DNA from: an uncultured Propionibacteriaceae bacterium
GTDB lineage: Bacteria > Actinomycetota > Actinomycetes > Propionibacteriales > Propionibacteriaceae
Reading direction: 5' to 3'
DNA length: 64,000 nucleotides
Assembly: GCA_945911015.1 (NCBI GenBank)
Contig: CAMDZW010000018.1
Span: forward strand, 1-64,000
The first letter of the stretch is position 1. Each line of letters opens with the position of its first letter. Below the pieces are notes generated by a model, which was not told the origin of the DNA, ran no database searches, and saw only the letters and a program-made list of their open reading frames with translations. Shown piece by piece: positions 15,592 to 24,328 of the stretch. The position numbers were made by a program, and so were the translations under genes.

Positions 15592-17037
15592 TCAGTGGTG
15601 CAGGGCGGTCGAACGGTCCCGGCCGGTCTCATCATCGCGGTCGGGCCCCTGGGGAGCAGTGAACGTCGGGCCGAGGTAGGCGCCCTGTCCGAGCAAATGT
15701 TGTTGCAGGGCAGGGATGTCGACCTCGTGAATGGTGGCACCGTCACGCGCGGCCCAGGCTGCGGCCACGCCCGCTGCCTCACCCATGGCGAAACACGGAG
15801 GCATCACCCGTACGGCGGCCAGGGCCTCATGGGTGGCCGACAGGCAGCGTCCCGAGACCAGGACATTGTCCAGGTCCTGCGGGGTCAGGCTGCGGTACGG
15901 GATCTCGTAGATGTTCGCGGTGGGTGGGATGCCATCGTCGAACGGGCCGTCGCCACTGGTGGGGCTGTGGATGTCGACCGGGTACCCGGCGGCGGCGATC
16001 ACATCGTCGAAATGCTTGCCCTGTTGCAGATCCTCGAAGGTCAGTGTGTATTCGCCCAGGATCCGTCGGGTCTCGCGGACCCCGATGGTGGCGGCCGTGT
16101 CAAGCAATTCGCAGTTCTCCAAGCCCGGCAGCCGCTTGCGGAAGAACTCGAGCAGGTCGGCGACCTGGTGGCGGGCCTCGATCTCGGCACTGGTGAGGTC
16201 GGCGACATCGGTCCCGTTCATGCCGAGCACCCGGGTCGTGTTGATCCGCCACACGCCCGGCTCCGGAGTCCGGAAGAGCTGCACACCGCGGCGGGGGATC
16301 GGGTAGCTGCCATCCTCGCGGGCAGCGGCGACGATGTCTTCGAACGGGAAGCGATTCTCCGGGTGGGTGCGGTAGTACTCGTCGACGGCGTCGTCGTCGA
16401 CATTCTTGATCCGGAAGAACAGCGTCATCGGCTGGACCAGCCCGTCGCTCTCGCGTCCGTAGGCGAAGCGGGCCCCACCCCGGGCGGCGACGTCGCCGTC
16501 ACCGGTGCAGTCGATGACGACCGAGGCCGGGACATGGCCCAGCCCGTCCTTGTTGGCCACGACCACGCCGGTGACCGTTCTGCCGTCGACGACGGTGTCG
16601 GCCACGAAGGTGTGCAACATCAGCTCGACCCCGGCCTCCTCCAACATCTGGAGCCCGATGAACTTGGCAGCCTCCGGATCGAACGGGGTGACCCGTTCAT
16701 GCCCGAAGACCATGAATCCGGAGAACCCGGTGCCGGAGTCGACCCGGGACGGATGGATCGCGCCCCCGGCATCTTCCATGCGGCGTACGAACTCGTCGAA
16801 GATCCCGCGCACCAGTTGGATCTCACCGTCGAGTGAGAACGAGGTCATGCACGGTCCGACCAGGCCGGCGGTCAGGTTGCCCCCGACGAAGCCGAAACGA
16901 TCGATGATCCGGACCGAGGAGGCGCCGGCCCGGGCGGCAGCGATCGCCGCAGCGATTCCCGAGGGGCCGCTGCCGACGACCAGCACGTCGGTGGCCGGAT
17001 AGCTGTTGAGGTGCTCGACGAAGTCGGCAGTGCGCAT
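15592..17037 (-). CDS. FAD-dependent oxidoreductase
   Basis: 481 residues from the ATG at 17037 with GGAG upstream. The N-terminus has the dinucleotide-binding motif VLVVGSGPSGIAAAIAAARAG (GxGxxG) followed by an acidic-type second strand, then RFGFVGGNLTAG, characteristic of the FAD_oxidored (PF12831) family. VIDCTGDGDVAARGGA in the middle and CLSATHEALAAVRVMPPCFAMGEAAGVAA at the C-terminus are the family's conserved later blocks. Members often sit in carbohydrate-utilisation loci; some have been linked to sugar or glycan oxidation, but no reaction is established for this one. No export signal. Operon with the flanking hydrolase genes (gaps of 38 and 22 bases). Confidence 0.85.
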   Translation of the reverse strand: MRTADFVEHLNSYPATDVLVVGSGPSGIAAAIAAARAGASSVRIIDRFGFVGGNLTAGLVGPCMTSFSLDGEIQLVRGIFDEFVRRMEDAGGAIHPSRVDSGTGFSGFMVFGHERVTPFDPEAAKFIGLQMLEEAGVELMLHTFVADTVVDGRTVTGVVVANKDGLGHVPASVVIDCTGDGDVAARGGARFAYGRESDGLVQPMTLFFRIKNVDDDAVDEYYRTHPENRFPFEDIVAAAREDGSYPIPRRGVQLFRTPEPGVWRINTTRVLGMNGTDVADLTSAEIEARHQVADLLEFFRKRLPGLENCELLDTAATIGVRETRRILGEYTLTFEDLQQGKHFDDVIAAAGYPVDIHSPTSGDGPFDDGIPPTANIYEIPYRSLTPQDLDNVLVSGRCLSATHEALAAVRVMPPCFAMGEAAGVAAAWAARDGATIHEVDIPALQQHLLGQGAYLGPTFTAPQGPDRDDETGRDRSTALHH

Positions 17038-17075
17038 GGCAGAGATCTCCGTGGTGGTAGGGAGTTGAGGAAGGG

Positions 17076-17948
17076 TCAGTGGGTCAGCAGGGAGTGGCCG
17101 TGGCACGGCCAGCGACGGTCTGGTTCCACACCGAGGTGGGCCCAGGCGGTCGGTGCGATGTCGATGTTCTCGGCCTGATCGGCCCAAGTGGTGGCGGTGG
17201 GGGCCTCGCCGAGGAATCCGGCGACCACATAGGTCTGACGCTCCTGCCAGCTGCCGCCACCGTGGCCACCGCCGTCGAGGTGCCCGTGGTCGGTGGTGAG
17301 GATGACCAGCCAGCTCTCCTCAGCGAAGGTGGGCCGGGACTCGATTGCTCGCACCATGCGGGCCAGTCGTTCGTCCTGGCGGCCGATCGCGGCGAAGTAC
17401 TCGTCACCGACGCCGTGGTCGTGGGCGGCCGAGTCGGTCTCGCCGAAGTAGACGAAGCTGAAGTCGTGGTCCTCCTCGCCCAGGCGACGCTCGGCGTCGT
17501 CGATCACGAGCTGGTCGGAGTCGGCAAAGCCGCGCGGGTACTCGCGGCGGTCGAACCAGGTGAGGGTGCGGACACCGGCACCCAACAGAGGTCCGGGGCC
17601 GTACTCGCTGCCGAAGATCAGGGCCGATGCTGCGCCGTAGGTGCGGATGCTCGGGTCGGCGCAGAAGGCCCGGGTGAGCATGTCCGGAGTGCGGTGGAAC
17701 AGGTGGTGCTCGCCCTCATTGCTCAGCACCTGGTGGGTGTCGGGCCACACGCCGGACAACATGCTGGACCAGCCGACCGCCGTCTTGGTTGGGGCGACAT
17801 CGACATCGGGCTGGGTCGTGCTCCACCATCGGCCGTTGTCGGCGATGCTGGCGATGGTGCTCGGCCGGAGTTCACGCAGGACGTCGTCGCGTACCCCGTC
17901 CCAGCCGACGACGAGGACCTTGGGACGGACAGCAGTGGAGGGGCTCAT
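17076..17948 (-). CDS. Alkaline-phosphatase-superfamily hydrolase (phosphodiesterase/sulfatase-like)
   Basis: 290 residues from the ATG at 17948. VLVVGWDGVRDDVL supplies the first metal-binding Asp; the nucleophile region is PTKTAVGWSSMLSG, where the Thr/Ser after PTKT would be the nucleophile; FGETDSAAHDHG and TTDHGHLDGGGHGG give the remaining Asp/His metal ligands. This is the layout of the type I phosphodiesterase/nucleotide pyrophosphatase and phosphoglycerate-mutase-like superfamily. No signal peptide, so cytoplasmic. First gene of the leftward operon that continues with the FAD oxidoreductase and the propeller phosphatase; it diverges from the SorC regulator, whose operator candidate lies in the shared 94-base gap. 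Confidence 0.8.
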   Translation of the reverse strand: MSPSTAVRPKVLVVGWDGVRDDVLRELRPSTIASIADNGRWWSTTQPDVDVAPTKTAVGWSSMLSGVWPDTHQVLSNEGEHHLFHRTPDMLTRAFCADPSIRTYGAASALIFGSEYGPGPLLGAGVRTLTWFDRREYPRGFADSDQLVIDDAERRLGEEDHDFSFVYFGETDSAAHDHGVGDEYFAAIGRQDERLARMVRAIESRPTFAEESWLVILTTDHGHLDGGGHGGGSWQERQTYVVAGFLGEAPTATTWADQAENIDIAPTAWAHLGVEPDRRWPCHGHSLLTH

Positions 17949-18000
17949 GGCGCCAGTCTGGCCGGATCGGGTCTCGAGCTGCAATACTTCCCGACAGATG

Positions 18001-18014
18001 TGCACATGCGTGCA
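18001..18014. promoter_or_regulatory. Candidate SorC operator in the divergent promoter
   Basis: TGCACATGCGTGCA is an inverted repeat (TGCAC / GTGCA around ATGC) between the SorC regulator and the divergent hydrolase operon. Closely similar sites lie upstream of SBP3, which makes an autoregulatory SorC operator likely. Confidence 0.6.
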
Positions 18015-18042
18015 GTTCAGCCAATCTTGCAGAGGATCGGTC

Positions 18043-19038
18043 ATGGTGCAGCGAGATGACATGCGTACTGAGCTCGCCCTGCGCGCTGCGCAGCGGTACT
18101 ACCTCCAGGACGCGACGATGGATGCGATCGCCAAGGAGTTGCGCGTCTCGCGATCGACGGTCTCGCGCCTGATCAGTCATGCCCGCGATTCCGGGCTGGT
18201 CGAGATCCGGGTCTTGCCTCCGACCGCCCAGGTGGGGGCTGTCGAGGCCGAGTTCGAGAAGAGGTACGGGATCCATGCGCATGTGGTCCATGTCCCCGAC
18301 CACACCACGCCGGTGGAGCGACATCAGCGCACGGCCAGCCACGCCACCCGGGTGCTCAACTCGATCTTCACCTCGGACATGATCCTTGCCCTGGCCTGGG
18401 GGACGATGGTGCGCGAGATCAGCGAGGCGCTCACGGCACGGACGGTGACCAACTGTCGCGTGGTGCTGCTGAACGGGATCGGGAACCCTCGCGCTCTGGG
18501 GGAGCACTACTCCAGCGCCATCCTGACCGCCTTCGGTGCGGCCTACAATGCGTACATTCAACGACTTCCGGCGCCGGTCTTCCTGGACCGTGCCGAGACC
18601 CGGGAGGCATTGCTGGCCGAGCGGTCGGTCCAGGTGACCCTCTCGATGCAACGGGACGCCGATGTGGCGTTGTTCAGCATGGGGCATGTCGAGAACGGAG
18701 TCCCTTCCTCGCCGTACCGAGCCGGGTACTTCCTCGACCAGCTGGACTTCCAACAACTCCTTGCCGATGGCGTGGTCGGGGATTTGGCGACCACTTTCAT
18801 CCGGGCCGACGGCAGTCATGACGCGATTGCGATGAACCGTCGGACCACCGGCCCCGACCTCGACCAGTTCGTCACGATCCCGCATCGGATCTGCGCGGTC
18901 TCGGGTCACCACAAGATCCCTGCGCTGCGGGCTGCGCTGCGTGGTGGCCTGGTCACCGACCTGGTGATCGACGAGATCACCGCCCGTGCCTGCCTGACCG
19001 ACACCCCAATCGGTATGACTGCCGAAACCTCCCGCTGA
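18043..19038 (+). CDS. SorC/DeoR-type sugar-binding transcriptional regulator
   Basis: 331 residues from the ATG at 18043, preceded by GAGGAT. The N-terminal helix-turn-helix reads ATMDAIAKELRVSRSTVSRLI (about residues 24-44) after a RAAQRYYLQD helix, typical of SorC/DeoR sugar-binding regulators. The rest is the SorC effector domain (ILALAWGTMVREI, VVLLNGIGNP, DVALFSMGH, GVVGDLATTFIRADG), which normally binds a phosphorylated sugar. It sits between two operons it may control: leftward hydrolase/oxidoreductase/phosphatase genes and rightward importer genes. TGCAC-type repeats are found on both sides. The inducer would be a sugar phosphate derived from the imported substrate. Confidence 0.88.
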   Translation: MVQRDDMRTELALRAAQRYYLQDATMDAIAKELRVSRSTVSRLISHARDSGLVEIRVLPPTAQVGAVEAEFEKRYGIHAHVVHVPDHTTPVERHQRTASHATRVLNSIFTSDMILALAWGTMVREISEALTARTVTNCRVVLLNGIGNPRALGEHYSSAILTAFGAAYNAYIQRLPAPVFLDRAETREALLAERSVQVTLSMQRDADVALFSMGHVENGVPSSPYRAGYFLDQLDFQQLLADGVVGDLATTFIRADGSHDAIAMNRRTTGPDLDQFVTIPHRICAVSGHHKIPALRAALRGGLVTDLVIDEITARACLTDTPIGMTAETSR

Positions 19039-19062
19039 TCTGCGGTTCATGTTCGTGACACC

Positions 19063-19093
19063 TGCACAAGCGTCAATACTGCACGTACGTGCT
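19063..19093. promoter_or_regulatory. Tandem candidate SorC operators upstream of SBP3
   Basis: TGCACAAGCGTCAA (19063-19076) resembles the site at 18001, and GCACGTACGTGC (19081-19092) is a perfect 12-bp palindrome with the same TGCAC/GTGC halves. They sit about 85-110 bases before the SBP3 start. Shared control by the SorC protein is inferred. Confidence 0.55.
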
Positions 19094-19175
19094 AGCCCAT
19101 TGCACGAAGTTCCGTGGCCCTCGTAGCCTCACGGTGAGGTCCCGCGGTGCGGTCCGCTCGGCGAAAGGAACAAGG

Positions 19176-20642
19176 ATGACTACCTCTTTTCAGGTCAACA
19201 GACGACAGGTGCTCGGCTCGATGGCTGCGCTTCCACTCCTCGCAGGGGGGTGCTCGCTGCTCTCGCGCGGCGGTTCTGGCGACTCGACCTTGCGACTCAA
19301 CTACGCCGGCTCGGCCGACACCATGCAGATCCCCAGCCCCAACCCGATCGCCGACAAGCTCTCCGAGATCGTCGGGATGGATGTCGCCAATGAACGCACT
19401 CCGGAGGACATGGGTGCTGCACTGGCCGGCGGGCAGGCGCCCGACCTCTTCCTGACCTCGCGCTCGCAGCTGTGGGCCTACGACCGTCAGGATCTGCTGC
19501 TGGACCTGACTCCGTACCGCGACCAGCTTGCCGACTACGAAGCCTTCGTCACCACCGAGCAGCTCGACACCGGCGTGATCGACGGCAAGCTGAAGGGTGT
19601 ACTCCGCAAGCCGCGCGAGTTCAGCTACGGCGGTCTGTGGATCCGCGGTGACTGGCTGGACAAGCTCGGACTGGATCTGCCCAAGACCACCGAGGACTTC
19701 GCCGAGGCACTGAAGGCCTTCCGGGACGAAAAGCCGGGCCGGACCGATGCGGTCCCGTTCACCGGTGCGGGGTCCGGCAGCTTCAGCATGCTCCACGGCG
19801 CCTTCGAAGCCGGCAGTCCTGATGACCTGTACGCCAGCGGTGGTGAGGTCATCGACGGCTACAACGATCCTGTGAACCTGGAGGCACTGGAGTACATCCA
19901 GTCGCTCTTCGCCGAGGGGCTGGTCGATCCGGATCTGTTCAGTGTCAAGACCGCCGATGCCCGGGACCGTGCCCTTCAGGGCAGCGCCGGAGCCATCTAC
20001 GTGGGCTGGGACCAGATGAAGAAGCCCGAGTATGTCGAGGCGGCGAAGACCGCTCAGCCCGATTCCGACTGGCGGATGATCGACGTCCTGTCGGCACCAG
20101 GCCGTGAGGGTGCGATGCCGGCCGATGCGTACGGTGCGGTCCAGGGCATTCCTGCTGAGCTCGGTGACAGTGAGGAGAAGGTCACCGCGATGATCAAGCT
20201 GCTCAACTATCTGGGCACCGAGGAAGGATCCCGGCTGGTGATGTTCGGTATCGAGGGCACCCACTATGAAGTGGAGGGGGACAAGGTCAAGGCCCTGCCG
20301 GCGATGGAGGAGGACGGTGCCTACTTCTTCGCCTACCAGATGGCCGGACGTGACGAGGATTTCTATCTGGACGTGAAGTTCGATGCCCAGCGGGACTACT
20401 GGGAGGCCTGCCGGGCCCGTAAGCGTCTGGCCACGTACCAGACCCTGGTGGCACCGCCGGAGGGCTTCAGCCTCGCTGACGCGAACCGGTTCGGTTCGGA
20501 ACAGACGGTCCTCTTCATGACCGGTGAGCGCAAGCTCAGCGACTACCCGAAGTTCCTGGAGGAGCTCAACTCCCAGTTCGACTACGACAGCTATGTCGCC
20601 TCGGCACGGGAGCAGCTGGCTGCCCTGGGACTGCCGGAGTGA
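19176..20642 (+). CDS. Carbohydrate ABC transporter substrate-binding lipoprotein (SBP3)
   Basis: 488 residues from the ATG at 19176 with a GAAAGGAACAAGG site. NRRQVLGSMAALPLLAGGC is a lipoprotein signal (lipobox AGGC near residue 27). The mature part is a family 1 extracellular solute-binding protein; FGIEGTHYEVEGDKVKALPA and the long C-terminal lobe resemble the LplA-like group but it is more distant from SBP1 and SBP2 than these are from each other. It begins a complete importer operon: SBP3, a YesL-like membrane protein and two permeases. No ATPase is encoded; CUT1 systems often use a shared MsiK-type ATPase elsewhere. Confidence 0.88.
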   Translation: MTTSFQVNRRQVLGSMAALPLLAGGCSLLSRGGSGDSTLRLNYAGSADTMQIPSPNPIADKLSEIVGMDVANERTPEDMGAALAGGQAPDLFLTSRSQLWAYDRQDLLLDLTPYRDQLADYEAFVTTEQLDTGVIDGKLKGVLRKPREFSYGGLWIRGDWLDKLGLDLPKTTEDFAEALKAFRDEKPGRTDAVPFTGAGSGSFSMLHGAFEAGSPDDLYASGGEVIDGYNDPVNLEALEYIQSLFAEGLVDPDLFSVKTADARDRALQGSAGAIYVGWDQMKKPEYVEAAKTAQPDSDWRMIDVLSAPGREGAMPADAYGAVQGIPAELGDSEEKVTAMIKLLNYLGTEEGSRLVMFGIEGTHYEVEGDKVKALPAMEEDGAYFFAYQMAGRDEDFYLDVKFDAQRDYWEACRARKRLATYQTLVAPPEGFSLADANRFGSEQTVLFMTGERKLSDYPKFLEELNSQFDYDSYVASAREQLAALGLPE

Positions 20643-20644
20643 TC

Positions 20645-21289
20645 ATGTCCGGTGGCGATGGAGGGGCCGGCCGTTGGGCCGTGGTCCTCGAGGCGCTCAC
20701 CAGCTTCTGGCGGGCGGTGGGCGTCACCGTGATGTGGCTGATCGCCTGCCTGCCCGTCGTGACCGCAGGCGCGGCCACGATGGCACTGTTCGGTGTCGTG
20801 CGCGACACGGTTCTCCAGCGGGAACAACCGGTCGTACGGTCCTATCTCACCCATCTGCGGGACAACGCCAGACTCGGCACCGGATGGCTGGTGTTCACCC
20901 TTGTCCCGGTGGTGGCACTGGTGCTGATGTGGCGCCAGCCCGCGGCGGCCTGGACCGATGCTCTCGCCGTGATCTCAGGTCTCGGCCTGGTGGCCATGGT
21001 GCCCCTGCTGGTGCATGGCTGCACTCTGGCTGTCCACACTCGGCAGCCGTCGCTGCGCGCGCTCTACCGGTCCAGTGTGATGCTGGCCGTCGCCAGTCCC
21101 GGTCCGACGCTGATCGGTCTGGTCGTGATGGCCGCGACCGCTGTGGCGACGGCGGTCTGGCCGGGGGCGATCGTCGTTCTGGGATATCCGGTGGCGCGGG
21201 CACTGTTCAGCGGTTTCCGTCGCGGGTTCGACGCCGTTGCTGCCGGTCCCGGCACCGTACGAGAGGAGCAAGCACATGGCCTCGGCTGA
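20645..21289 (+). CDS. YesL-like (DUF624) membrane protein
   Basis: About 214 residues from the ATG at 20645, with GGAG five bases ahead; a GTG at 20639 overlapping the SBP3 stop is the alternative. Four to five hydrophobic segments (VGVTVMWLIACLPVVTAGAA, TGWLVFTLVPVVALVL, ALAVISGLGLVAMVPLLV, LIGLVVMAATAVATAVW) fit the YesL/DUF624 family, which is often encoded with LplA/B-type sugar importers. The function of YesL proteins is not established; an accessory role in the transporter is inferred. Its end overlaps the next gene by 14 bases, so translation is coupled. Confidence 0.75.
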   Translation: MSGGDGGAGRWAVVLEALTSFWRAVGVTVMWLIACLPVVTAGAATMALFGVVRDTVLQREQPVVRSYLTHLRDNARLGTGWLVFTLVPVVALVLMWRQPAAAWTDALAVISGLGLVAMVPLLVHGCTLAVHTRQPSLRALYRSSVMLAVASPGPTLIGLVVMAATAVATAVWPGAIVVLGYPVARALFSGFRRGFDAVAAGPGTVREEQAHGLG

Positions 21290-22238
21290 GGTGGAACAAC
21301 GACCTCGTATGGCCCGGCCCTTGTCGCCGTCGCGACGGCGATGGAAGCGGACATGGGCGGCGCGGGCCCTGTTCCTGATGATGATTCCCGGTGCGGTGTA
21401 CCTGCTGATCTACAAGTACGGTCCGATGTACGGGGTCCTGATCGCCTTCAAGGACTACAGCATCCGCAAGGGCATCCTGGGAAGCCCGTGGGCAGATCCG
21501 TGGTACGGCCACTTCGTCGAGTTCATCAGCTCACCGTTCTTCGGATCGCTGATGACCAACACGGTGCTGATCTCGGTCTACAAGCTCCTCTGGGGAACGA
21601 TCCCGCCCATCATCGTTGCGCTGCTGTTCAACGAATGTCGACAGGTGTGGTTCCGCCGGATCGCCCAGACCGTGAGCTACATGCCGCACTTCCTGTCCTG
21701 GGTGATCATCTACGGTGTCTCGATTGCCCTGCTGTCACAGGGAACGGGCGTGTTCAACGGCTTCCTGCGTGACACCTTCGGCTTCACCATCCCGTTCCTG
21801 ACCTCGAACGACTGGTTCCGCAGCGTCCTGGTGGTCTCTGATGTGTGGAAGGACATCGGTTGGGGCGCGATCATCTACTTTGCCGCCATGGTGGGGATCG
21901 ACCGCAGCTACTACGAGGCAGCGATGGTCGACGGTGCCGGCCGACTGCGCCAGATCTGGCACATCACTCTGCCCGGCATCCGGCCGGTGATCATCCTGCT
22001 GCTGGTGCTCAAACTGGGCGGCATCCTGGACGCCGGTTTCGACCAGGTGTTCATCTTCTACAACGTCCAGGTCTATCCGTCCGGTGACATCATCGACACC
22101 TGGGTCTATCGGGCCGGTCTGGAGAATCTGAACTACAGCCTCGCCGCGGCCGTGGGGTTGTTCAAGTCCGTGATCGGTTTGGTGTTGATTGTCGTGGCCA
22201 ACCGGATCGCCAAGAGATGGAATGCGCAACTATGGTGA
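21276..22238 (+). CDS. LplB-type sugar ABC transporter permease
   Basis: 320 residues from the ATG at 21276 with a GAGGAG site. Six membrane segments; begins ALFLMMIPGAVYLLIYKYGPMYG, as LplB proteins do. The EAA loop reads YYEAAMVDGAGRLRQIWHI, the contact site for the ATPase. FDQVFIFYN near the C-terminus is also characteristic. Pairs with the permease encoded immediately downstream. Together with the two orphan binding proteins of the same class, this may be a shared channel. Confidence 0.92.
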   Translation: MASAEVEQRPRMARPLSPSRRRWKRTWAARALFLMMIPGAVYLLIYKYGPMYGVLIAFKDYSIRKGILGSPWADPWYGHFVEFISSPFFGSLMTNTVLISVYKLLWGTIPPIIVALLFNECRQVWFRRIAQTVSYMPHFLSWVIIYGVSIALLSQGTGVFNGFLRDTFGFTIPFLTSNDWFRSVLVVSDVWKDIGWGAIIYFAAMVGIDRSYYEAAMVDGAGRLRQIWHITLPGIRPVIILLLVLKLGGILDAGFDQVFIFYNVQVYPSGDIIDTWVYRAGLENLNYSLAAAVGLFKSVIGLVLIVVANRIAKRWNAQLW

Positions 22239-23173
22239 ATCAGGCGTCGGAGCCCGAGTTGGTGACCACTGAGGAGGCCGCGGCCGAACCGGAGACGAAA
22301 CCGACCACGGCGATCCGGTCTCGTGGTGACCAGATCTTCGATGTCATCGTCAACATCGGGCTGGTGCTGGTCATGTTGGCCGCCGTCCTGCCGTTGCTGG
22401 TCGTGGTGGCTGCCTCGTTCACCCCGTACGCGGAACTGTTGCGCAACGGCGGATACACCCTGTTCCCGCGGGACTTCACCCTCGACGGCTATCGAGCCGT
22501 CCTGGCCGATGCCCGTCTGCAGCAGGGCTTCATCGTCTCGGTGTTCATCACCGTGGTCGGTGTGACGATCAACATGGTGGTGTCGGTGTTGTTCGCCTAT
22601 CCGTTGAGTCAGCCGCATCTGCCCGGTCGGCGGGGGCTGCTCTTCTTTGCCATCCTGACCACCCTGTTCAATGCCGGCATCATCCCGACCTTCCTTGTGG
22701 TGCAAGGAACCGGCTTGCTCAACACCGTGTGGGCGATGATCATCCCGACCACGGTCAGCGTGTTCAACGTGTTGATCCTCAAGACCTTCTTCCAGGGCAT
22801 CCCGAGCTCCTTGTTCGAGGCGGCCCGGGTCGACGGACTGGGGGAGTGGCGGATCCTGGTGCAGATCGTGATTCCGCTGTCGCTGCCGGTGTTGATGACG
22901 ATCGGGCTGTTCTATGCGGTCGGGCAGTGGAACACCTTCATGTCGGCGGTGCTCTACGTACGTGACACTGACCTCCAACCGCTGCAGGTGGTGCTGCGCG
23001 ATCTGATGACCGAGGTCTCCAGCGACGCCCCGATCGAAGCTGATGCCGTGGTGCCGACGGTCACCTACCGGATGGCTGCGGTCGTACTGACCGCCCTGCC
23101 GATGATCGTGGTCTACCCCTTCATCCAGAAGTACTTCCGCCACGGCGTGCTGCTGGGCTCGGTGAAGGAATGA
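22232..23173 (+). CDS. YtcP/AraQ-type sugar ABC transporter permease
   Basis: About 313 residues from the ATG at 22232, overlapping the upstream gene by 7 bases; an in-frame ATG at 22217 is the alternative. Six membrane segments, EAA loop SLFEAARVDGLGEWRILVQI, and the C-terminal PFIQKYFRHGVLLGSVKE, a hallmark of LplC/YtcP permeases (KYFxxGxxxGSVKG). Last gene of the importer operon. Confidence 0.92.
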   Translation: MVNQASEPELVTTEEAAAEPETKPTTAIRSRGDQIFDVIVNIGLVLVMLAAVLPLLVVVAASFTPYAELLRNGGYTLFPRDFTLDGYRAVLADARLQQGFIVSVFITVVGVTINMVVSVLFAYPLSQPHLPGRRGLLFFAILTTLFNAGIIPTFLVVQGTGLLNTVWAMIIPTTVSVFNVLILKTFFQGIPSSLFEAARVDGLGEWRILVQIVIPLSLPVLMTIGLFYAVGQWNTFMSAVLYVRDTDLQPLQVVLRDLMTEVSSDAPIEADAVVPTVTYRMAAVVLTALPMIVVYPFIQKYFRHGVLLGSVKE

Positions 23174-23226
23174 CCCGGTGAGTCGGGCGGACGCGAGATT
23201 TCCTGCGGTGGTCGGTCAGCGGTCGG

Positions 23227-23787
23227 TCAATGTGGGGCGCCTGTGTACCGCGGGTCGTCGGTGACCGCACCGAAACCGTCCTCGCCCAACCCGAGCGCGG
23301 CCTCGTACCGGGACCACAGGGTCTCGCCGGACCCTTTCGCAGCCCGGAGACCCGCTGCTGTGAGGCGATCGTCCTCCTCCTTGGTGATGACCACGAAGCT
23401 GAGTCCGCGATGCACCTCGCGCAAGTACTCCAGCATCTGGTCGGCCCCGAAAGCCGGGTCCACAACGCGCTCGAAGATGACGGCGGTCATGTGGTTGATC
23501 GGTGTTGTGTGCTCCAGCACGAGTCGCCCGGTCGTGTCTGCGGCGAAGTAGGCGTCTCGGGCGGCGGGAGACCACGGATAGTCGAGAGGTTTGTTGTGGG
23601 TGTGGCGAGGACGCGGCATACGCGGCTCCTGCCAGATCTTCTGCACCGATTCACGTGCGGTGCGGCCAGCAAAGGCGCGGTGCGTCACACGAATCTTCGC
23701 CACGGCACGGTGGACCTCCACAATGGCGCTGGCATCCACCCGGTCGGCTTCTGCCCCGAGTGAGGTCAACTGTTCGCTTGATTGCAT
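23227..23787 (-). CDS. Hypothetical protein (186 aa)
   Basis: 186 residues from an ATG at 23787 with GGAGAG upstream. Soluble and mixed in charge; no signal or membrane segment. A Pro-rich, basic stretch (PRMPRPRHTHNKPLDYPWSP) is followed by a region rich in acidic residues and a C-terminus ending VTDDPRYTGAPH. No family is recognised. It stands alone between the importer operon (convergent) and tRNA-Ser. Coding is supported by length, codon usage like its neighbours, and the ribosome site. Confidence 0.65.
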   Translation of the reverse strand: MQSSEQLTSLGAEADRVDASAIVEVHRAVAKIRVTHRAFAGRTARESVQKIWQEPRMPRPRHTHNKPLDYPWSPAARDAYFAADTTGRLVLEHTTPINHMTAVIFERVVDPAFGADQMLEYLREVHRGLSFVVITKEEDDRLTAAGLRAAKGSGETLWSRYEAALGLGEDGFGAVTDDPRYTGAPH

Positions 23788-23885
23788 GATGTTCACTCTC
23801 CACGATGATCGTGTCCGTCGAAACCGGTACACCAGTCTCAGGCCGCCACTGCCAGAAACTGCGCCACCGATGCACAAGAGGAAGA

Positions 23886-23904
23886 GCCCGGCCGATGGTC
23901 GGGC
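23886..23904 (-). terminator. Terminator downstream of tRNA-Ser
   Basis: On the minus strand the hairpin GCCCGACC / GGCCGGGC (8 bp, one G-T pair, 3-base loop) is followed by a pyrimidine-rich CTCTTCCTCTT tail. It lies 67 bases past the tRNA-Ser 3' end. Confidence 0.6.
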
Positions 23905-23970
23905 CCTTCACCGTGACCTGTCGTCCCTGATGCGACTCAGCTGTCGCCCATGTCCGACCCATCACCAACG

Positions 23971-24055
23971 CGGAGGATAGGGGATTCGAACCCCTGAGGG
24001 CTTGCACCCAACCCGCTTTCCAAGCGAGCGCCATAGGCCACTAGGCGAATCCTCC
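23971..24055 (-). tRNA. tRNA-Ser(GGA)
   Basis: The minus strand folds as a class II tRNA: acceptor GGAGGAT/ATCCTCC, anticodon loop CTTGGAAAG giving anticodon GGA, a long variable arm, and T-arm GGGGTTCGAATCCCC. Discriminator G. The 3' CCA is not encoded. Length 85. Confidence 0.95.
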
Positions 24056-24129
24056 GCGCAGGAGCGTACCGGATTGGCTGCCGTCGGGCGAATCGGCGGG
24101 GCCCTGTCGCCCCGGCTCGTGACGTCAAC

Positions 24130-24158
24130 TTCGCTCGCGCACGAGTTGCGGCTAAACT
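24130..24158 (+). promoter_or_regulatory. Promoter of the SRP RNA gene
   Basis: TTCGCT (24130-24135) and TAAACT (24153-24158) are separated by 17 bases, and the RNA 5' end would lie about 8 bases further on. Confidence 0.5.
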
Positions 24159-24166
24159 TTCTCCCA

Positions 24167-24252
24167 GCCCCCCGCGTGGCGGCATCTTGCCCAACTCCCC
24201 CAGGGTCGGAAGACAGCAAGGGTCAGTGAGCTCTGCCGGGTACGCGGGGGGT
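24167..24252 (+). ncRNA. ffs: Small signal recognition particle RNA (4.5S)
   Basis: The ends GCCCCCCGCGT and ACGCGGGGGG pair, and the apical domain IV core reads CAGGGTCGGAAGACAGCAAGGGTCA, the Ffh-binding part in actinobacterial small SRP RNAs (given here as two adjoining halves: CAGGGTCGGAAG, ACAGCAAGGGTCA). The location directly upstream of dnaX is the usual one in Actinobacteria. Exact ends are approximate. Confidence 0.93.
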
Positions 24253-24328
24253 CCTTCATGTCCTCGATCGCTGCCGATCGGGCCGGACAGCTTTCGGGCT
24301 GTCGGAGGTGGCGGCTAAGGTCTTCTGC

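Noticed and set aside
23971..24055. tRNA-Ser as an integration site
   Set aside because: No integrase, duplicated tRNA end or foreign-looking genes nearby.
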